A stretch of DNA of 64,000 nucleotides from Mucilaginibacter flavidus (GCF_024055575.1 NZ_JAMXOE010000004.1:1-64000), one strand, 5' to 3'; counted from the first letter of the stretch, positions 16,968-26,574 are shown. Numbers and translations: made by a program. The notes: generated by a model from the sequence alone, not told the origin.

Positions 16968-18593
16968 CTACCCCACCACCTCCTTAAACTCCGGCTTCAC
17001 CCTTTTTTTCGATGCTTGCTCATAAGCGTAACCCAGGGTAATAATATCAGCCTCTTTGTAGGCCGAACTGATAAATGAAATACCAACCGGCAACCCATAC
17101 GCGTAACCCATAGGCACAGTTATATGTGGGTAGCCAGCCATCGCAGCCGGGCTCGAAAAACCGAAGCCGTTATCATAATCGCCATTTACCAGGTCAATAC
17201 ATACTGCGAAACCATTGGTTGGGGCTGTAATAGCGTCGAGTTTGTTATCCTTTAACAGTTTATCAATGGCGTTGCGGGTAATGGTAGTAGTTTTTTCAAC
17301 GGCATCAAGATATTCTTTCGCGTCGAGGCCGCCTTTGGCATTGGCTTGCTCCAGTATTTCCTGTTTGAAAAATGGCATGGCTTTAGCCTCGTTGGTTTTG
17401 TTAAAAGCTATTACCTCTGCCAGCGATTTTATTTTCGAATTTGCTTCGCTCAAATATTTGTTCAGGCCATCTTTAAACTCATAAAGTAACACAGTAAACG
17501 AATTTTTGCCAATCTCTTTTAGCTGTTTGTATAGCTCAACCTCAACAATTGTGGCGCCCTTGCTTTTTAGCGTGTTAATGGCTTCCTTAAATATGGCATC
17601 CATAGCCGGGTTAACCTTCAGTCCGTCTTTTTCTACACCGATGCGTTTGCCTTTGAGGCCGTCGGCATTTAAAAATTTGGTGTAATCGGCTTCAACTTTG
17701 CCTTTGCTGGTTAGGGTATACACATCCTGCGGGTCCTCGCCTGCTAATGCACCAAGCATTATGGCTGCATCACGTACGGTACGTGCCATCGGCCCGGCGG
17801 TATCCTGTGTTTTTGATATAGGGATAATACCGAAGCGACTCCACAAACCAACAGTGGGTTTAATACCCACCAGCCCATTCACGGACGATGGCGATACAAT
17901 CGACCCGTCAGTTTCAGTACCGATAGCAATAGCACACAAATTAGCAGATGCCGCCGACCCCGAACCTGCGCTCGAGCCGCTGGGATTACGGTCTAAAATA
18001 TACGGGGATTTGGTTTGACCGCCGCGACTGCTCCAGCCACTGGTGGAGTGTGTACTGCGGAAGTTGGCCCACTCGCTTAAGTTGGTTTTACCCAGCAACA
18101 CAGCGCCTGCTTCGCGTAGTTTATGGGCGATAAAAGCATCCTGCTTTGCAAAGTTATCGCCGATGGCTGATGCTCCGGCGGTGGTGTGCATGTTGTCGCC
18201 GGTGTTGATATTATCTTTTATTAAAACGGGTATACCATGCAGCGGTCCGCGTACTTTGCCGGCCGCACGTTCTTTGTCCATGGCATCGGCCATGTTAAGT
18301 GCATCTTTATTTACTTCTATAACCGAATTTAGCTTTGGTCCGTTTTTATCAATTTCATCAATGCGTTTCAGGTACATCTCTGTTATGGAGCGCGAGGTAT
18401 ATTCCTTGCTCTTCATTTTCGCCTGAAGGGTGTCGATAGTTACCTCGTTTAAAGCAAAGTCGTCAGTCTTATTAGCAGCGGCATCGCCGGTTGATTCTTT
18501 TTTTGAAGATGACGGACTGCATGAAGCCGCGCCAAGGGTTGCCAAAGTTAACCCCGCCAGCGAGCCGGTTTTTAGGAAATTTCTTCGTTGCAT
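16968..18593 (-). CDS. Tat-exported amidase (amidase-signature family)
   Basis: A 541-residue amidase hydrolysing carboxamides. The N-terminus MQRRNFLKTGSLAGLTLATL is a twin-arginine signal and is followed by AASC, a possible lipobox, so it may be a Tat-exported lipoprotein. The Ser-cisSer-Lys triad is visible: Lys in GIPVLIKDNINT, the cis-Ser in GSSAGSGSAAS and the nucleophile in GTETDGSIVSPSS. The C-terminal substrate region is PHITVPMGYAYGLPVGISF. Family members act on diverse amides, including peptide amides. It is monocistronic. Confidence 0.93.
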   Translation of the reverse strand: MQRRNFLKTGSLAGLTLATLGAASCSPSSSKKESTGDAAANKTDDFALNEVTIDTLQAKMKSKEYTSRSITEMYLKRIDEIDKNGPKLNSVIEVNKDALNMADAMDKERAAGKVRGPLHGIPVLIKDNINTGDNMHTTAGASAIGDNFAKQDAFIAHKLREAGAVLLGKTNLSEWANFRSTHSTSGWSSRGGQTKSPYILDRNPSGSSAGSGSAASANLCAIAIGTETDGSIVSPSSVNGLVGIKPTVGLWSRFGIIPISKTQDTAGPMARTVRDAAIMLGALAGEDPQDVYTLTSKGKVEADYTKFLNADGLKGKRIGVEKDGLKVNPAMDAIFKEAINTLKSKGATIVEVELYKQLKEIGKNSFTVLLYEFKDGLNKYLSEANSKIKSLAEVIAFNKTNEAKAMPFFKQEILEQANAKGGLDAKEYLDAVEKTTTITRNAIDKLLKDNKLDAITAPTNGFAVCIDLVNGDYDNGFGFSSPAAMAGYPHITVPMGYAYGLPVGISFISSAYKEADIITLGYAYEQASKKRVKPEFKEVVG

Positions 18594-18765
18594 GATACTG
18601 TTTTGATTGATACCTACAAGTAACGAATTTTTATAGAATTATAGTAATGCAAACAAAAAAAACATTGGATAATGTGTTTTTGATATAATCGGCAGATCTA
18701 CTTTTTCAGGGTGGAATCTTGCTTTAAATTTAGATGAAGCCCCTGGGTGATAAGCAGTATAAAAT

Positions 18766-18806
18766 AATACTTTGCATTTGTAACAAAGTATTTAGACATT
18801 TGTCTA
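18766..18806. promoter_or_regulatory. Putative SdpR/ArsR-type operator region
   Basis: Two inverted repeats lie just upstream of the regulator: AATACTTTG/CAAAGTATT (18766-18774 and 18784-18792, 9-bp arms) and TAGACA-TT-TGTCTA (18793-18806, perfect). The second ends 22 bp before the TTG start. This is the usual layout for an autorepressing ArsR-fold protein. Confidence 0.55.
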
Positions 18807-18828
18807 TATATATAAATACCAAAGAAAA

Positions 18829-19092
18829 TTGAACTCGTTGTTTAAAGCACTTAACGATCCCACCCGCCGGGAGATACTTGAACTGCTAAAGGAGAAAGAC
18901 CTTACAGCCGGCGAGATTGCTGACCAGTTTAATATCTCAAAGCCCAGCATCTCGCATCATCTGGATTTGCTGCGGCAGGCAGGCCTGGTGGTATCAGTTA
19001 AAGAGGGGCAGTTTATCTACTACTCGCTGAATACTACTGTAATGGACGAAATGCTTAAATGGATTATTAGTTTACAATCACCTAAAAAATAA
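18829..19092 (+). CDS. ArsR/SdpR-family autorepressor
   Basis: An 87-residue winged-helix regulator. It starts at TTG: the frame has no ATG before the conserved NSLFKALNDPTRREILELLK, which is the exact N-terminal block of SdpR-type ArsR proteins. The recognition helix lies in ISKPSISHHLDLLRQAGLV and the wing in KEGQFIYYSLN. There are no Cys metal ligands, so metal sensing is unlikely. It begins an operon with an SdpI-like protein (11-bp gap). Operator-like palindromes sit directly upstream, supporting autoregulation. Confidence 0.92.
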   Translation: MNSLFKALNDPTRREILELLKEKDLTAGEIADQFNISKPSISHHLDLLRQAGLVVSVKEGQFIYYSLNTTVMDEMLKWIISLQSPKK

Positions 19093-19103
19093 AATAAATC
19101 ACG

Positions 19104-19769
19104 ATGAAAAAGTTTACATATATGGATTTGGCCGCACTGGTAGTTTGGGTGCTGCCCGCCGCATACCTGGCAACAGTTTATGAAGCATTGCCTGCAATTG
19201 TTCCTGTTCATTATGGTATTAGTGGCAAAGTTGACCGGTACGGCGATAAAAGCGAAATGATACTATTGGCGGGTATCTTGTTATTCACCGCTTTATTGGT
19301 GTACCTGCTTTTGAAGTTCCTGCCGGCTATCGACCCGAAAAAACAAGTAAAGGTGGGCGAGGAGACGTTCAGGAAAATAGGTTTTGCCGTTGTTTTGTTT
19401 TTGTCGGCACTAAATATTGCCATCATATTTGCCACTGTTCATCATGGCTTTGCCATCGATAAATTGATATTACCGCTGGCCGGGTTATTCTTTGCATTTA
19501 TGGGCAACGTAATGAATAGCATTAAACCAAATTATTTTGCAGGAATACGTACGCCCTGGACGCTGGAAAGTGAAGATAACTGGCGCACAACGCATCGGCT
19601 GGCGGGCAGGTTGTGGTTTGTCGGTGGCATTGTAGTAACTATTGCTACGCTGTTATTGCCGGCAACATTATCAACCATCGTGTTTATTGGCAGCATAGCG
19701 GTGCTTACGCTTGTGCCGGTTACGTACTCATACATCTATTTTAAAAATCATCAAACCAACCAAAACTAA
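19104..19769 (+). CDS. SdpI-like membrane protein (DUF1648/SdpI)
   Basis: A 221-residue inner-membrane protein with about six hydrophobic segments. The N-terminal DUF1648 block PAIVPVHYGISGKVDRYGDK lies near 32-51, and the SdpI block GNVMNSIKPNYFAGIRTPWT and LAGRLWFVGG near 133-180. In Bacillus, SdpI gives immunity to the SdpC toxin and sequesters SdpR at the membrane. Here no SdpC-like toxin is visible nearby, so the pair may sense envelope stress or another bacteriocin (inference). The stop codon abuts the next gene's ATG. Confidence 0.9.
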   Translation: MKKFTYMDLAALVVWVLPAAYLATVYEALPAIVPVHYGISGKVDRYGDKSEMILLAGILLFTALLVYLLLKFLPAIDPKKQVKVGEETFRKIGFAVVLFLSALNIAIIFATVHHGFAIDKLILPLAGLFFAFMGNVMNSIKPNYFAGIRTPWTLESEDNWRTTHRLAGRLWFVGGIVVTIATLLLPATLSTIVFIGSIAVLTLVPVTYSYIYFKNHQTNQN

Positions 19770-21200
19770 ATGAAGAAATTACTTATTTGCACCATGGCTT
19801 TTTTTGCAACAGGCCAGGCAATGGCGCAGGATATAACCGGCAGCTGGATGGGGACCATATCTGTGGCCGGCGTAAACCTGCATCTCGTTTTTAACATTAC
19901 CAAAACAGTAAATGGCTACTCTGCTAATTTTGATAGCCCGGACCAAAAAGCATTCGGCATAGCCTGCAGTAAGGCGACATTAAAAGGGGATAGCCTGAAC
20001 ATACAAATCGCAGCTATCGGCGGTGGCTATAAAGGTTTATGGGATGGCAAGAACGACATCACCGGCACTTATTCGCAGGGCGGGGGCAGTACGCCGCTGA
20101 ATTTAAAACATATTACTGCGGATGAAAAGGCAGCTTTGGGAAAAGATAAGATACGGTCGCAAACACCAAAACCACCCTTTGGGTATTACAGCCAGGATGT
20201 TGAATACGATAACACGGATAAAAGCCTGCATTACGGCGCAACATTTACCCGCCCCAATGGCGATGGTAAATACCCGGCGGTGATCATCATTAGCGGTAGC
20301 GGTACGCAGGACAGGGACGGTACAATCTTCGGTCACAAACTGTATTGGGTGCTGGCGGATTATCTCACTAAAAATGGCATTGCTGTTTTAAGGGTTGATG
20401 ACAGAGGCGCAGGCAAAAGCACACTTGGTGATATAAAAAACGCCACCAGCCTTGATTTTTCACACGATGTGGAGGCTAGTCTTAATTATCTGGAGACACG
20501 TGCCGACGTCGACAAAAAGCACCTGGGCCTTATCGGTCATAGCGAGGGTGGTATGATTGCCCCAATGGTTGCAGCACGGCGCAAAGATGTAAGTTTTATT
20601 GTGATGTGGGGCGCATCAGAAGTTGGCGGCGCCAGGATAAATACCGAGCAAAATGCTTACCAGCTTAAAAAACTGGGAATCGATAGCGTTTCAGTTAAAG
20701 CTTTTGCCGATTTGAATGATGACATATTGGCACTGTTTGCTTTATCAGGATCGGTGGACGCGCTGGATGCGAAAATTACGCTCGTTTTTGATGCCTGGAA
20801 AAAGGCCCAAACCCCAGAAACGCATAAAGCGCTCCGTACTACCGATTTAAACGGACCGGATGTTTTTAAACAATACAACAGTTTATACAACCTGCCATGG
20901 ATGCGGTATTTTATAATTTATGATGCGAAAAAAGACCTTGCCCAGGTAAAATGCCCGGTACTGGCCGTAAACGGTACTAAGGATACCCAGGTTGACGCAA
21001 CTGCCAATTTGGGTTTGATAAAAGAGATACTTACCAAAAACGGTAATAAAAATGTCGAGGTTCGACCTTTAGAAGGCCTAAACCACTTATTGCAAACTGC
21101 AACCACAGGCGATGTTTCGGAATACGAAAAGATTGATGAAACCATGGCTCCATCAGCCATGAAAATAATTGCCGACTGGATTAAAATTCATACAAAATAA
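19770..21200 (+). CDS. Secreted alpha/beta hydrolase with N-terminal beta domain
   Basis: A 476-residue secreted protein; signal peptide MKKLLICTMAFFATGQAMAQ. Residues ~22-130 form a lipocalin-like beta domain (DITGSWMGTISVAGVNLHLV) often fused to such hydrolases. The hydrolase domain follows, with ISGSGTQDRDG near the oxyanion site, the nucleophile in GLIGHSEGGMIAP, the acid in VNGTKDTQVDA and the His in LEGLNHLLQ. Its ATG directly follows the SdpI-like stop codon, so it belongs to that operon, a link not expected for classic sdpRI. The substrate is unknown. Confidence 0.9.
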   Translation: MKKLLICTMAFFATGQAMAQDITGSWMGTISVAGVNLHLVFNITKTVNGYSANFDSPDQKAFGIACSKATLKGDSLNIQIAAIGGGYKGLWDGKNDITGTYSQGGGSTPLNLKHITADEKAALGKDKIRSQTPKPPFGYYSQDVEYDNTDKSLHYGATFTRPNGDGKYPAVIIISGSGTQDRDGTIFGHKLYWVLADYLTKNGIAVLRVDDRGAGKSTLGDIKNATSLDFSHDVEASLNYLETRADVDKKHLGLIGHSEGGMIAPMVAARRKDVSFIVMWGASEVGGARINTEQNAYQLKKLGIDSVSVKAFADLNDDILALFALSGSVDALDAKITLVFDAWKKAQTPETHKALRTTDLNGPDVFKQYNSLYNLPWMRYFIIYDAKKDLAQVKCPVLAVNGTKDTQVDATANLGLIKEILTKNGNKNVEVRPLEGLNHLLQTATTGDVSEYEKIDETMAPSAMKIIADWIKIHTK

Positions 21201-21323
21201 TTGCGTTAGTAAGAGAGTCAAGAATCAAAACAGCAAGAATCAAGAGAAAAAATATCTTTCTATTTTATATAATTTTTTCTTAATCTTGGTTCCTGGCGCT
21301 TACATATTGACGCTATTTTAAGT

Positions 21324-22217
21324 ATGAAAAAGTTTATATACTCAGTTACTTTAACACTGATTTTTTTAATTCCGGTATACCTGAAGGCGCAGCAAGGCGA
21401 CCTTCGCCAGCAAATAAAAGAGATCACTAAACCTATAAAAGGCATAGTTGGGGTATCGCTGATGGGCCTGGAAAGCCGCGACACACTTTCCGTTAATGGC
21501 GGCGCCCGTTTGGTGCTCCACAGCGTAATGAAGTTCCCGATTGCGTTAACCGTGTTGCATTTGGTTGATTCGGGCGTGTTGAAGTTCGATCAGAAAATCC
21601 ATTTTAAAAAGCGGGACATGGTGAAAAATACCCACAGCCCGTTGCGCGACAAATTTCCGGATGGCGATGTTGACGTTACCATTGCCGATTTGCTGGGTTA
21701 CATGGTATCGCAAAGTGACAACATAGCCTGCGATATGCTGCTGAAAAAAATTGATGGCCCCAAAACCGTGCAGGACTATATGCTCCGGTTGGGTATAAGG
21801 GGAATTGCTGTAAGGGCAACCGAGGCCGATATGGCTTCGTCATGGGAGCTGCAATATACCAATTGGTGTAAGCCTGTTGAAATGACCATTTTGCTGGATA
21901 GATTTTACAAAGATGACATCGTTTCGAAAAGCAGTACTGATTTTCTATATAAAATAATGCTCGAAACCAGTACCGGCCCAAAACGATTGAAGGGACTGTT
22001 GCCTGCAACAATGCCGGTAGCTCATAAAACCGGTACGTCACCAACAAATGATGCAGGTTTGTCGCCGGCCACCAACGATGTTGGCATAATCACGCTGCCG
22101 AACGGTAAGCACCTGGCTATTTCGGTATTTGTATGCAATTCAACAGATGATGAGGCGACAAGGGAGGGCACAATCGCAAAGATTGCAAAAGCTGCGGTTG
22201 ATTTTTATGGGAAATAG
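21324..22217 (+). CDS. Class A beta-lactamase, subclass A2-like
   Basis: A 297-residue periplasmic serine beta-lactamase. After the signal peptide (1-23, ending LKAQ) come Ser67-x-x-Lys70 in HSVMKFPIAL, Ser131-Asp132-Asn133 in VSQSDNIACD, a Glu167 candidate in RATEADMASSW and Lys235-Thr-Gly in PVAHKTGTSPT. The RATEADM and QYTNWCKP wording resembles the A2 group (PER, CME, CfxA relatives), many of which hydrolyse cephalosporins. All catalytic residues seem intact. It is a single gene with no LysR-type or BlaR regulator nearby and is probably intrinsic to the species. The hydrolysis spectrum cannot be read from sequence. Confidence 0.93.
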   Translation: MKKFIYSVTLTLIFLIPVYLKAQQGDLRQQIKEITKPIKGIVGVSLMGLESRDTLSVNGGARLVLHSVMKFPIALTVLHLVDSGVLKFDQKIHFKKRDMVKNTHSPLRDKFPDGDVDVTIADLLGYMVSQSDNIACDMLLKKIDGPKTVQDYMLRLGIRGIAVRATEADMASSWELQYTNWCKPVEMTILLDRFYKDDIVSKSSTDFLYKIMLETSTGPKRLKGLLPATMPVAHKTGTSPTNDAGLSPATNDVGIITLPNGKHLAISVFVCNSTDDEATREGTIAKIAKAAVDFYGK

Positions 22218-22229
22218 ATGTCAATTTTC

Positions 22230-22330
22230 GTAGAGACGCAATACTTGCGTCTCGGACCAATAACACAAAATGAACCCGGATTCTTGTTAATTTGATTTGC
22301 ATGGGGGAGACGCAAGTATTGCGTCTCTAC
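22230..22330. repeat. GTAGAGACGCAA inverted repeat, copy 1
   Basis: Arms 22230-22253 and 22307-22330 are perfect 24-bp reverse complements, each arm being itself a palindrome around TAC or GTA. The element lies between the beta-lactamase gene and the convergent ankyrin gene. Related copies lie at 47077-47105 and 54364-54452. Confidence 0.8.
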
Positions 22331-22342
22331 GGGAGAAAAAAT

Positions 22343-22990
22343 TTAATCCAAAGCCTCAGCTATCTCAACAAACCCCTTTTCCCTTGCCAAATCGGCGGCC
22401 AGCTTGCCGCCTTCCATACGGGCAGTAACATCAGCTCCATGTTCCAGCAATAATATCAGCAAATCGATATTGCCATTTTGTGCTGCCGAGTGGAGGGCAG
22501 TGGCACCGGCTTGCTGCTTTACGTTAATAAGCGCGTTATTTTCAATTAGCATGCGGGCAATTTGGGTATAATTGCCGGCGGCGGCAGAATGCAGCGGATA
22601 TACCCGGAAACCATTATTCGACGGCATATTTACATCGGCGCCTTTTAATACCAGGTATTGCGCAATTTCGGCGTGCCCAAAATAGCAGGCCAGGCCAAGT
22701 GGGGTAAAGCCATCTTCGGCATAAAAATTTATGGCATCTGGGTGGGCGTAGACCAGGTTAGCAACCACATCAAACCGGCCTGCGGCAGATGCTTCGAACA
22801 GGTTTATTTCATCAAGATATTTTAAAATAATGTCGGTTACTTCCGGCTTTTTGTAATAGCAGGATAGCATCAACGGCGAAACCTGGTGACTGGTTCGGGT
22901 TTTTGCCAGCGCGGGGTTTTCGCGCAGCAAAGCATCAAGATTGTCCAGGTCGGCATTAGTTATGTATTGTTCCAGTTTCTCAACACCCAT
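22343..22990 (-). CDS. Ankyrin-repeat protein
   Basis: A 215-residue soluble protein made almost wholly of about five ankyrin repeats; clear units are DGFTPLGLACYFGHAEIAQY, YPLHSAAAGNYTQIARMLIE and GATALHSAAQNGNIDLLILL. No signal peptide is present, so it is cytoplasmic. Ankyrin proteins bind partner proteins; the partner here is unknown. It is read away from ftsK (divergent, 176 bp apart). Confidence 0.93.
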   Translation of the reverse strand: MGVEKLEQYITNADLDNLDALLRENPALAKTRTSHQVSPLMLSCYYKKPEVTDIILKYLDEINLFEASAAGRFDVVANLVYAHPDAINFYAEDGFTPLGLACYFGHAEIAQYLVLKGADVNMPSNNGFRVYPLHSAAAGNYTQIARMLIENNALINVKQQAGATALHSAAQNGNIDLLILLLEHGADVTARMEGGKLAADLAREKGFVEIAEALD

Positions 22991-23135
22991 TCTCTATATT
23001 TTTCTTGCGATACCAAGGTAAATGTAATTAGTCGGAGAATTTTTTAACCCAATTTAGCGTTTATTTCCTAACACCTTCCAATATTACTAAAAAATTAAAA
23101 AATCAACGTAAATAAGTTGTTTAATCTATTAACTT

Positions 23136-23143
23136 TATATTTG
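23136..23143 (+). promoter_or_regulatory. Putative -7 box of ftsK
   Basis: TATATTTG matches TAnnTTTG exactly, 23 bp before the ftsK ATG. A TTG at 23117-23119 is only 16 nt upstream, shorter than the usual -33 spacing. Confidence 0.45.
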
Positions 23144-23166
23144 CACTATATCAGGGGTATATCAGA

Positions 23167-25728
23167 ATGCCGGTAAAAGGAAATCAATTTAAATCAAATA
23201 GTTTCAAGCCAGAGAATCAGCCACGCCAGCCAGCATCAAAGGCTGAGAAGGAGCGGCCTATCAAACAAAGAGTGGGAAATCCCTACTCGCGCGACCTGCT
23301 GAACAGCAAGTTAATAAAAATTTCCGGGTTATTTCTACTGCTGTTATCAGTATATTTTTTGGTGGCGTTTACATCCTACCTTTTTACCTGGCAGGAAGAC
23401 CAAAGCTACGTATCGCCCACCAACGGCGGCTGGCATAACCTGTTCCGCACCACACAAGAGCTGATGGAAAACCATGTAAAAAGCCCGGTAGTTGAAAACT
23501 GGGCCGGTAAACTAGGCGCATTGGTGTCAAACCAGTTTATATACGAGTGGTTCGGGCTGGCATCGTTTGTTTTTGTATTTATATTCTTTATAGCCGGCTA
23601 CCGCATGGTTTTTAAGGTGCGCCTGTTGCCGCTAAGCAAAACGCTGGCCTATGGCTTTTTCGCTTTAATATTTATTTCGGTTACCATAGGTTTTTTTCAC
23701 GCATTTTTAAGTAATGCTCCACACTATGCCGAGGGAGGGTTTGGTTTCTATACTAATCAACTGCTCGATGCTCAAATAGGCCAAACCGGGACTGGAGGTA
23801 TACTTGTTTTCCTTGCTTTAACAGTATTGATCATAGCGTACAACATCGACTTTAAAATACCTAAACGCGAGCCAAAAACGGTAGAGACAGCGCCTGTCGG
23901 CGACATTGTACCGGAGCCGATTGAACTGGAAGAAGAAGAAATTTCGATTCCTAAAGAATGGCCTGGCCGCGCAAACAGGATAAAGGAAAATGCTGAAAAA
24001 ACAGTTAACCCCGAGACGCTTAAACAACAGGAATTTGTACAAAACCCGGTTTTTCATGAGCCGTTAATACTAACTCCCGACCCTGAGATGAGCCGGGATG
24101 TTACAGAAAGCGATATCCCGCTTACGGTTGGGGTGGAAAGGCCAACCCCTGTTTTAAACATTGAAACAGCGGATGATGAAAAGGCCAAAAGCCTGCTCGA
24201 CCAGTTCGGTATTTATGACCATAAACTCGACCTTGCATCGTACAAATATCCGCCGCTTGATTTGCTGGAGAACTATGGCTCAAATAAAATAAGTGTAAAC
24301 TCCGACGAGTTGGAGGCCAACAAAAACAAAATTGTTGAAACGCTGAATCATTATAATATCGAGATTGATAAGATAAAAGCTACCATTGGCCCGACAGTTA
24401 CCTTATATGAAATTATCCCTGCACCGGGTGTGCGAATCTCTAAAATAAAAAACCTGGAGGATGATATTGCCTTGAGCCTCGCCGCTTTGGGTATCCGTAT
24501 TATTGCGCCGATGCCGGGTAAAGGCACTATAGGTATCGAAGTGCCCAATCAGCACCCTGAAATGGTTTCCATGCGGTCGGTTTTATCTACCGAAAAGTAC
24601 CAGAATACAACGATGGATTTGCCGATTGCGCTTGGTAAAACCATCAGCAATGAAGTATTTATTGCCGATTTGGCCAAGATGCCCCACTTGCTGGTTGCAG
24701 GTGCCACCGGGCAGGGTAAATCGGTTGGCATCAATGCCATATTGGTTTCGCTGCTGTATAAAAAACACCCTTCTGAATTAAAGTTTGTATTGGTCGACCC
24801 TAAAAAGGTGGAGTTAACTTTGTTCCGAAAAATCGAGCGGCACTTTTTGGCCAAACTGCCTGATGAGGCCGATGCGATTATTACCGACACAAAAAAGGTG
24901 GTTAATACGCTTAACTCCCTTTGTATCGAGATGGACCAGCGCTATGATTTGTTGAAGGACGCGCAGGTACGTAACTTAAAAGAATACAACGAAAAGTTTG
25001 TACACCGTAAAATAAGCGACCCCGAAAAACACCGTTACCTGCCCTTTATTGTGCTGGTAATTGATGAGTTTGCCGATTTGATGATGACTGCAGGCAAGGA
25101 AGTTGAGGTACCGATAGCCCGTATTGCACAGTTGGCCCGTGCTGTGGGTATACACCTGGTAATTGCCACACAAAGGCCGTCGGTAAATATTATTACGGGT
25201 ACCATTAAGGCCAACTTCCCGTCGAGGCTGGCATTCAGGGTATTGTCGAAAATTGATTCGCGCACCATATTGGATAGCGGCGGCGCCGACCAGTTGATTG
25301 GTCGCGGGGATATGCTGCTATCGACCGGCAGCGACCTGATACGTTTGCAATGCGCTTTTGTAGATACACATGAAGTAGAGCGGATATCAGATTTTATCGG
25401 TAACCAGCGTGGCTATCCATCGGCAATGTTGCTGCCTGAGTATGTTGGCGAAGGCGAGACAAGCAGTCCTAAAGACTTTGACCCGGATAACCGCGACCCG
25501 ATGTTTGAAGATGCAGCCCGCCTGATAGTGCTGCACCAGCAAGGATCTACATCGTTAATTCAACGCAAAATGAAGCTGGGTTACAACCGTGCCGGCAGGA
25601 TCATCGATCAACTGGAAGCCGCCGGCATAGTGGGGCCGTTTGAAGGCAGCAAGGCCAGGGATGTATTATATCCTGATGAATACAGCCTCGAACGCCACCT
25701 GGAAACGCTGCAAAAAGGCGGCAATTAA
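23167..25728 (+). CDS. ftsK: DNA translocase FtsK/SpoIIIE
   Basis: An 853-residue septal DNA pump that clears chromosomes from the closing septum and activates XerCD recombination. About four transmembrane helices lie within residues 50-225, followed by a Pro/Glu-rich linker, the alpha/beta ATPase motor (Walker A GATGQGKSVGINA near 511, Walker B VLVIDEFADLM near 630) and a C-terminal winged-helix gamma domain (LIQRKMKLGYNRAGRIIDQL) that reads KOPS-like DNA. The linker is short compared with E. coli FtsK, as usual in Bacteroidota. It is followed by a lolA-like gene, a conserved order in the phylum. Confidence 0.97.
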   Translation: MPVKGNQFKSNSFKPENQPRQPASKAEKERPIKQRVGNPYSRDLLNSKLIKISGLFLLLLSVYFLVAFTSYLFTWQEDQSYVSPTNGGWHNLFRTTQELMENHVKSPVVENWAGKLGALVSNQFIYEWFGLASFVFVFIFFIAGYRMVFKVRLLPLSKTLAYGFFALIFISVTIGFFHAFLSNAPHYAEGGFGFYTNQLLDAQIGQTGTGGILVFLALTVLIIAYNIDFKIPKREPKTVETAPVGDIVPEPIELEEEEISIPKEWPGRANRIKENAEKTVNPETLKQQEFVQNPVFHEPLILTPDPEMSRDVTESDIPLTVGVERPTPVLNIETADDEKAKSLLDQFGIYDHKLDLASYKYPPLDLLENYGSNKISVNSDELEANKNKIVETLNHYNIEIDKIKATIGPTVTLYEIIPAPGVRISKIKNLEDDIALSLAALGIRIIAPMPGKGTIGIEVPNQHPEMVSMRSVLSTEKYQNTTMDLPIALGKTISNEVFIADLAKMPHLLVAGATGQGKSVGINAILVSLLYKKHPSELKFVLVDPKKVELTLFRKIERHFLAKLPDEADAIITDTKKVVNTLNSLCIEMDQRYDLLKDAQVRNLKEYNEKFVHRKISDPEKHRYLPFIVLVIDEFADLMMTAGKEVEVPIARIAQLARAVGIHLVIATQRPSVNIITGTIKANFPSRLAFRVLSKIDSRTILDSGGADQLIGRGDMLLSTGSDLIRLQCAFVDTHEVERISDFIGNQRGYPSAMLLPEYVGEGETSSPKDFDPDNRDPMFEDAARLIVLHQQGSTSLIQRKMKLGYNRAGRIIDQLEAAGIVGPFEGSKARDVLYPDEYSLERHLETLQKGGN

Positions 25729-25893
25729 ACTTATCGTCCCCGAAGGGTCTCTTGAAAAGGACCCTGCGATGTGGAAAACAACAATTAAACCTTTATCTTA
25801 ATTTTTATTCTTAATTATGTACGATTTGATAATCGTTGAAACAATTTTTTAAAAATACGCTCTAATACTATACGGATCCGATCCGGAAGAAAA

Positions 25894-26574
25894 ATGAAAA
25901 AACTACTTATATTTTCGATACTAACAGTACTGACCGCCGGTTACGCATCGGCCCAAAAAGACGCAGACGCCAAAGCCATTTTAAGCAAGGTAAGCGCCAA
26001 ATACAAAATGTACGACGTGGTTAAAACCGATTTTGTGTTTACTCTTGATAACCAGCAGGCTGGCGTAAAAGAAACCCAAACAGGGACACTTACAGCAAAA
26101 TCAAAATTGAATAAGTTTAAAGTGAGCCTCTACGGTACAGATGCGGCGACAAAAAATGTTGCTCAGCAGGAAATTATCAGCGATGGCAAAACCCAGTGGA
26201 CCTATCTTAAAAAGGATAACGAGGTACAGGTAAATAACGTTGATAACAGCGGCGAAGGGCTAAATCCGGCCAAAATATTTACTATTTACGAACACGGCTA
26301 CAAATACCTGTACACAGGTCTAAAAAAGATAGGAGGTAATATTTACCAGGAAATTGACCTTACCCCGGAAGACGATAAAAAAGGCTTTTTTAAAGTGAGG
26401 CTGGAGATTGACAAGGCTAAAAGTCAAATTTATAGCGCCCTGATATTTGATAAAAACGGTAACAGGTATACTTATACTTTAAAAAGTTTTGTACCCAATC
26501 CGGCAGTTGCCGATGCCATGTTTACCTTTGATGTTAAAGCGCATAAGGGTGTTGAGGTTGTTGATTTGCGGTAG
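25894..26574 (+). CDS. LolA-like outer-membrane lipoprotein carrier
   Basis: A 226-residue periplasmic protein. The signal peptide is MKKLLIFSILTVLTAGYASAQ. The rest has the LolA half-barrel pattern: DADAKAILSKVSAKYKMYDV at the start, ISDGKTQWTYLKKDNEVQVN and a C-terminal TFDVKAHKGVEVVDLR. LolA carries lipoproteins from the LolCDE exporter to the outer membrane; Bacteroidota members are divergent. It lies 165 bp downstream of ftsK on the same strand and ends before a clear terminator. Confidence 0.88.
   Translation: MKKLLIFSILTVLTAGYASAQKDADAKAILSKVSAKYKMYDVVKTDFVFTLDNQQAGVKETQTGTLTAKSKLNKFKVSLYGTDAATKNVAQQEIISDGKTQWTYLKKDNEVQVNNVDNSGEGLNPAKIFTIYEHGYKYLYTGLKKIGGNIYQEIDLTPEDDKKGFFKVRLEIDKAKSQIYSALIFDKNGNRYTYTLKSFVPNPAVADAMFTFDVKAHKGVEVVDLR

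Noticed and set aside
18829..21200. Complete SDP toxin system
   Set aside because: SdpR- and SdpI-like genes are present, but no SdpC, SdpA or SdpB-like gene is visible in the neighbourhood.
21676..22047. 123-residue minus-strand open frame
   Set aside because: Antisense to the beta-lactamase catalytic core; no motif.
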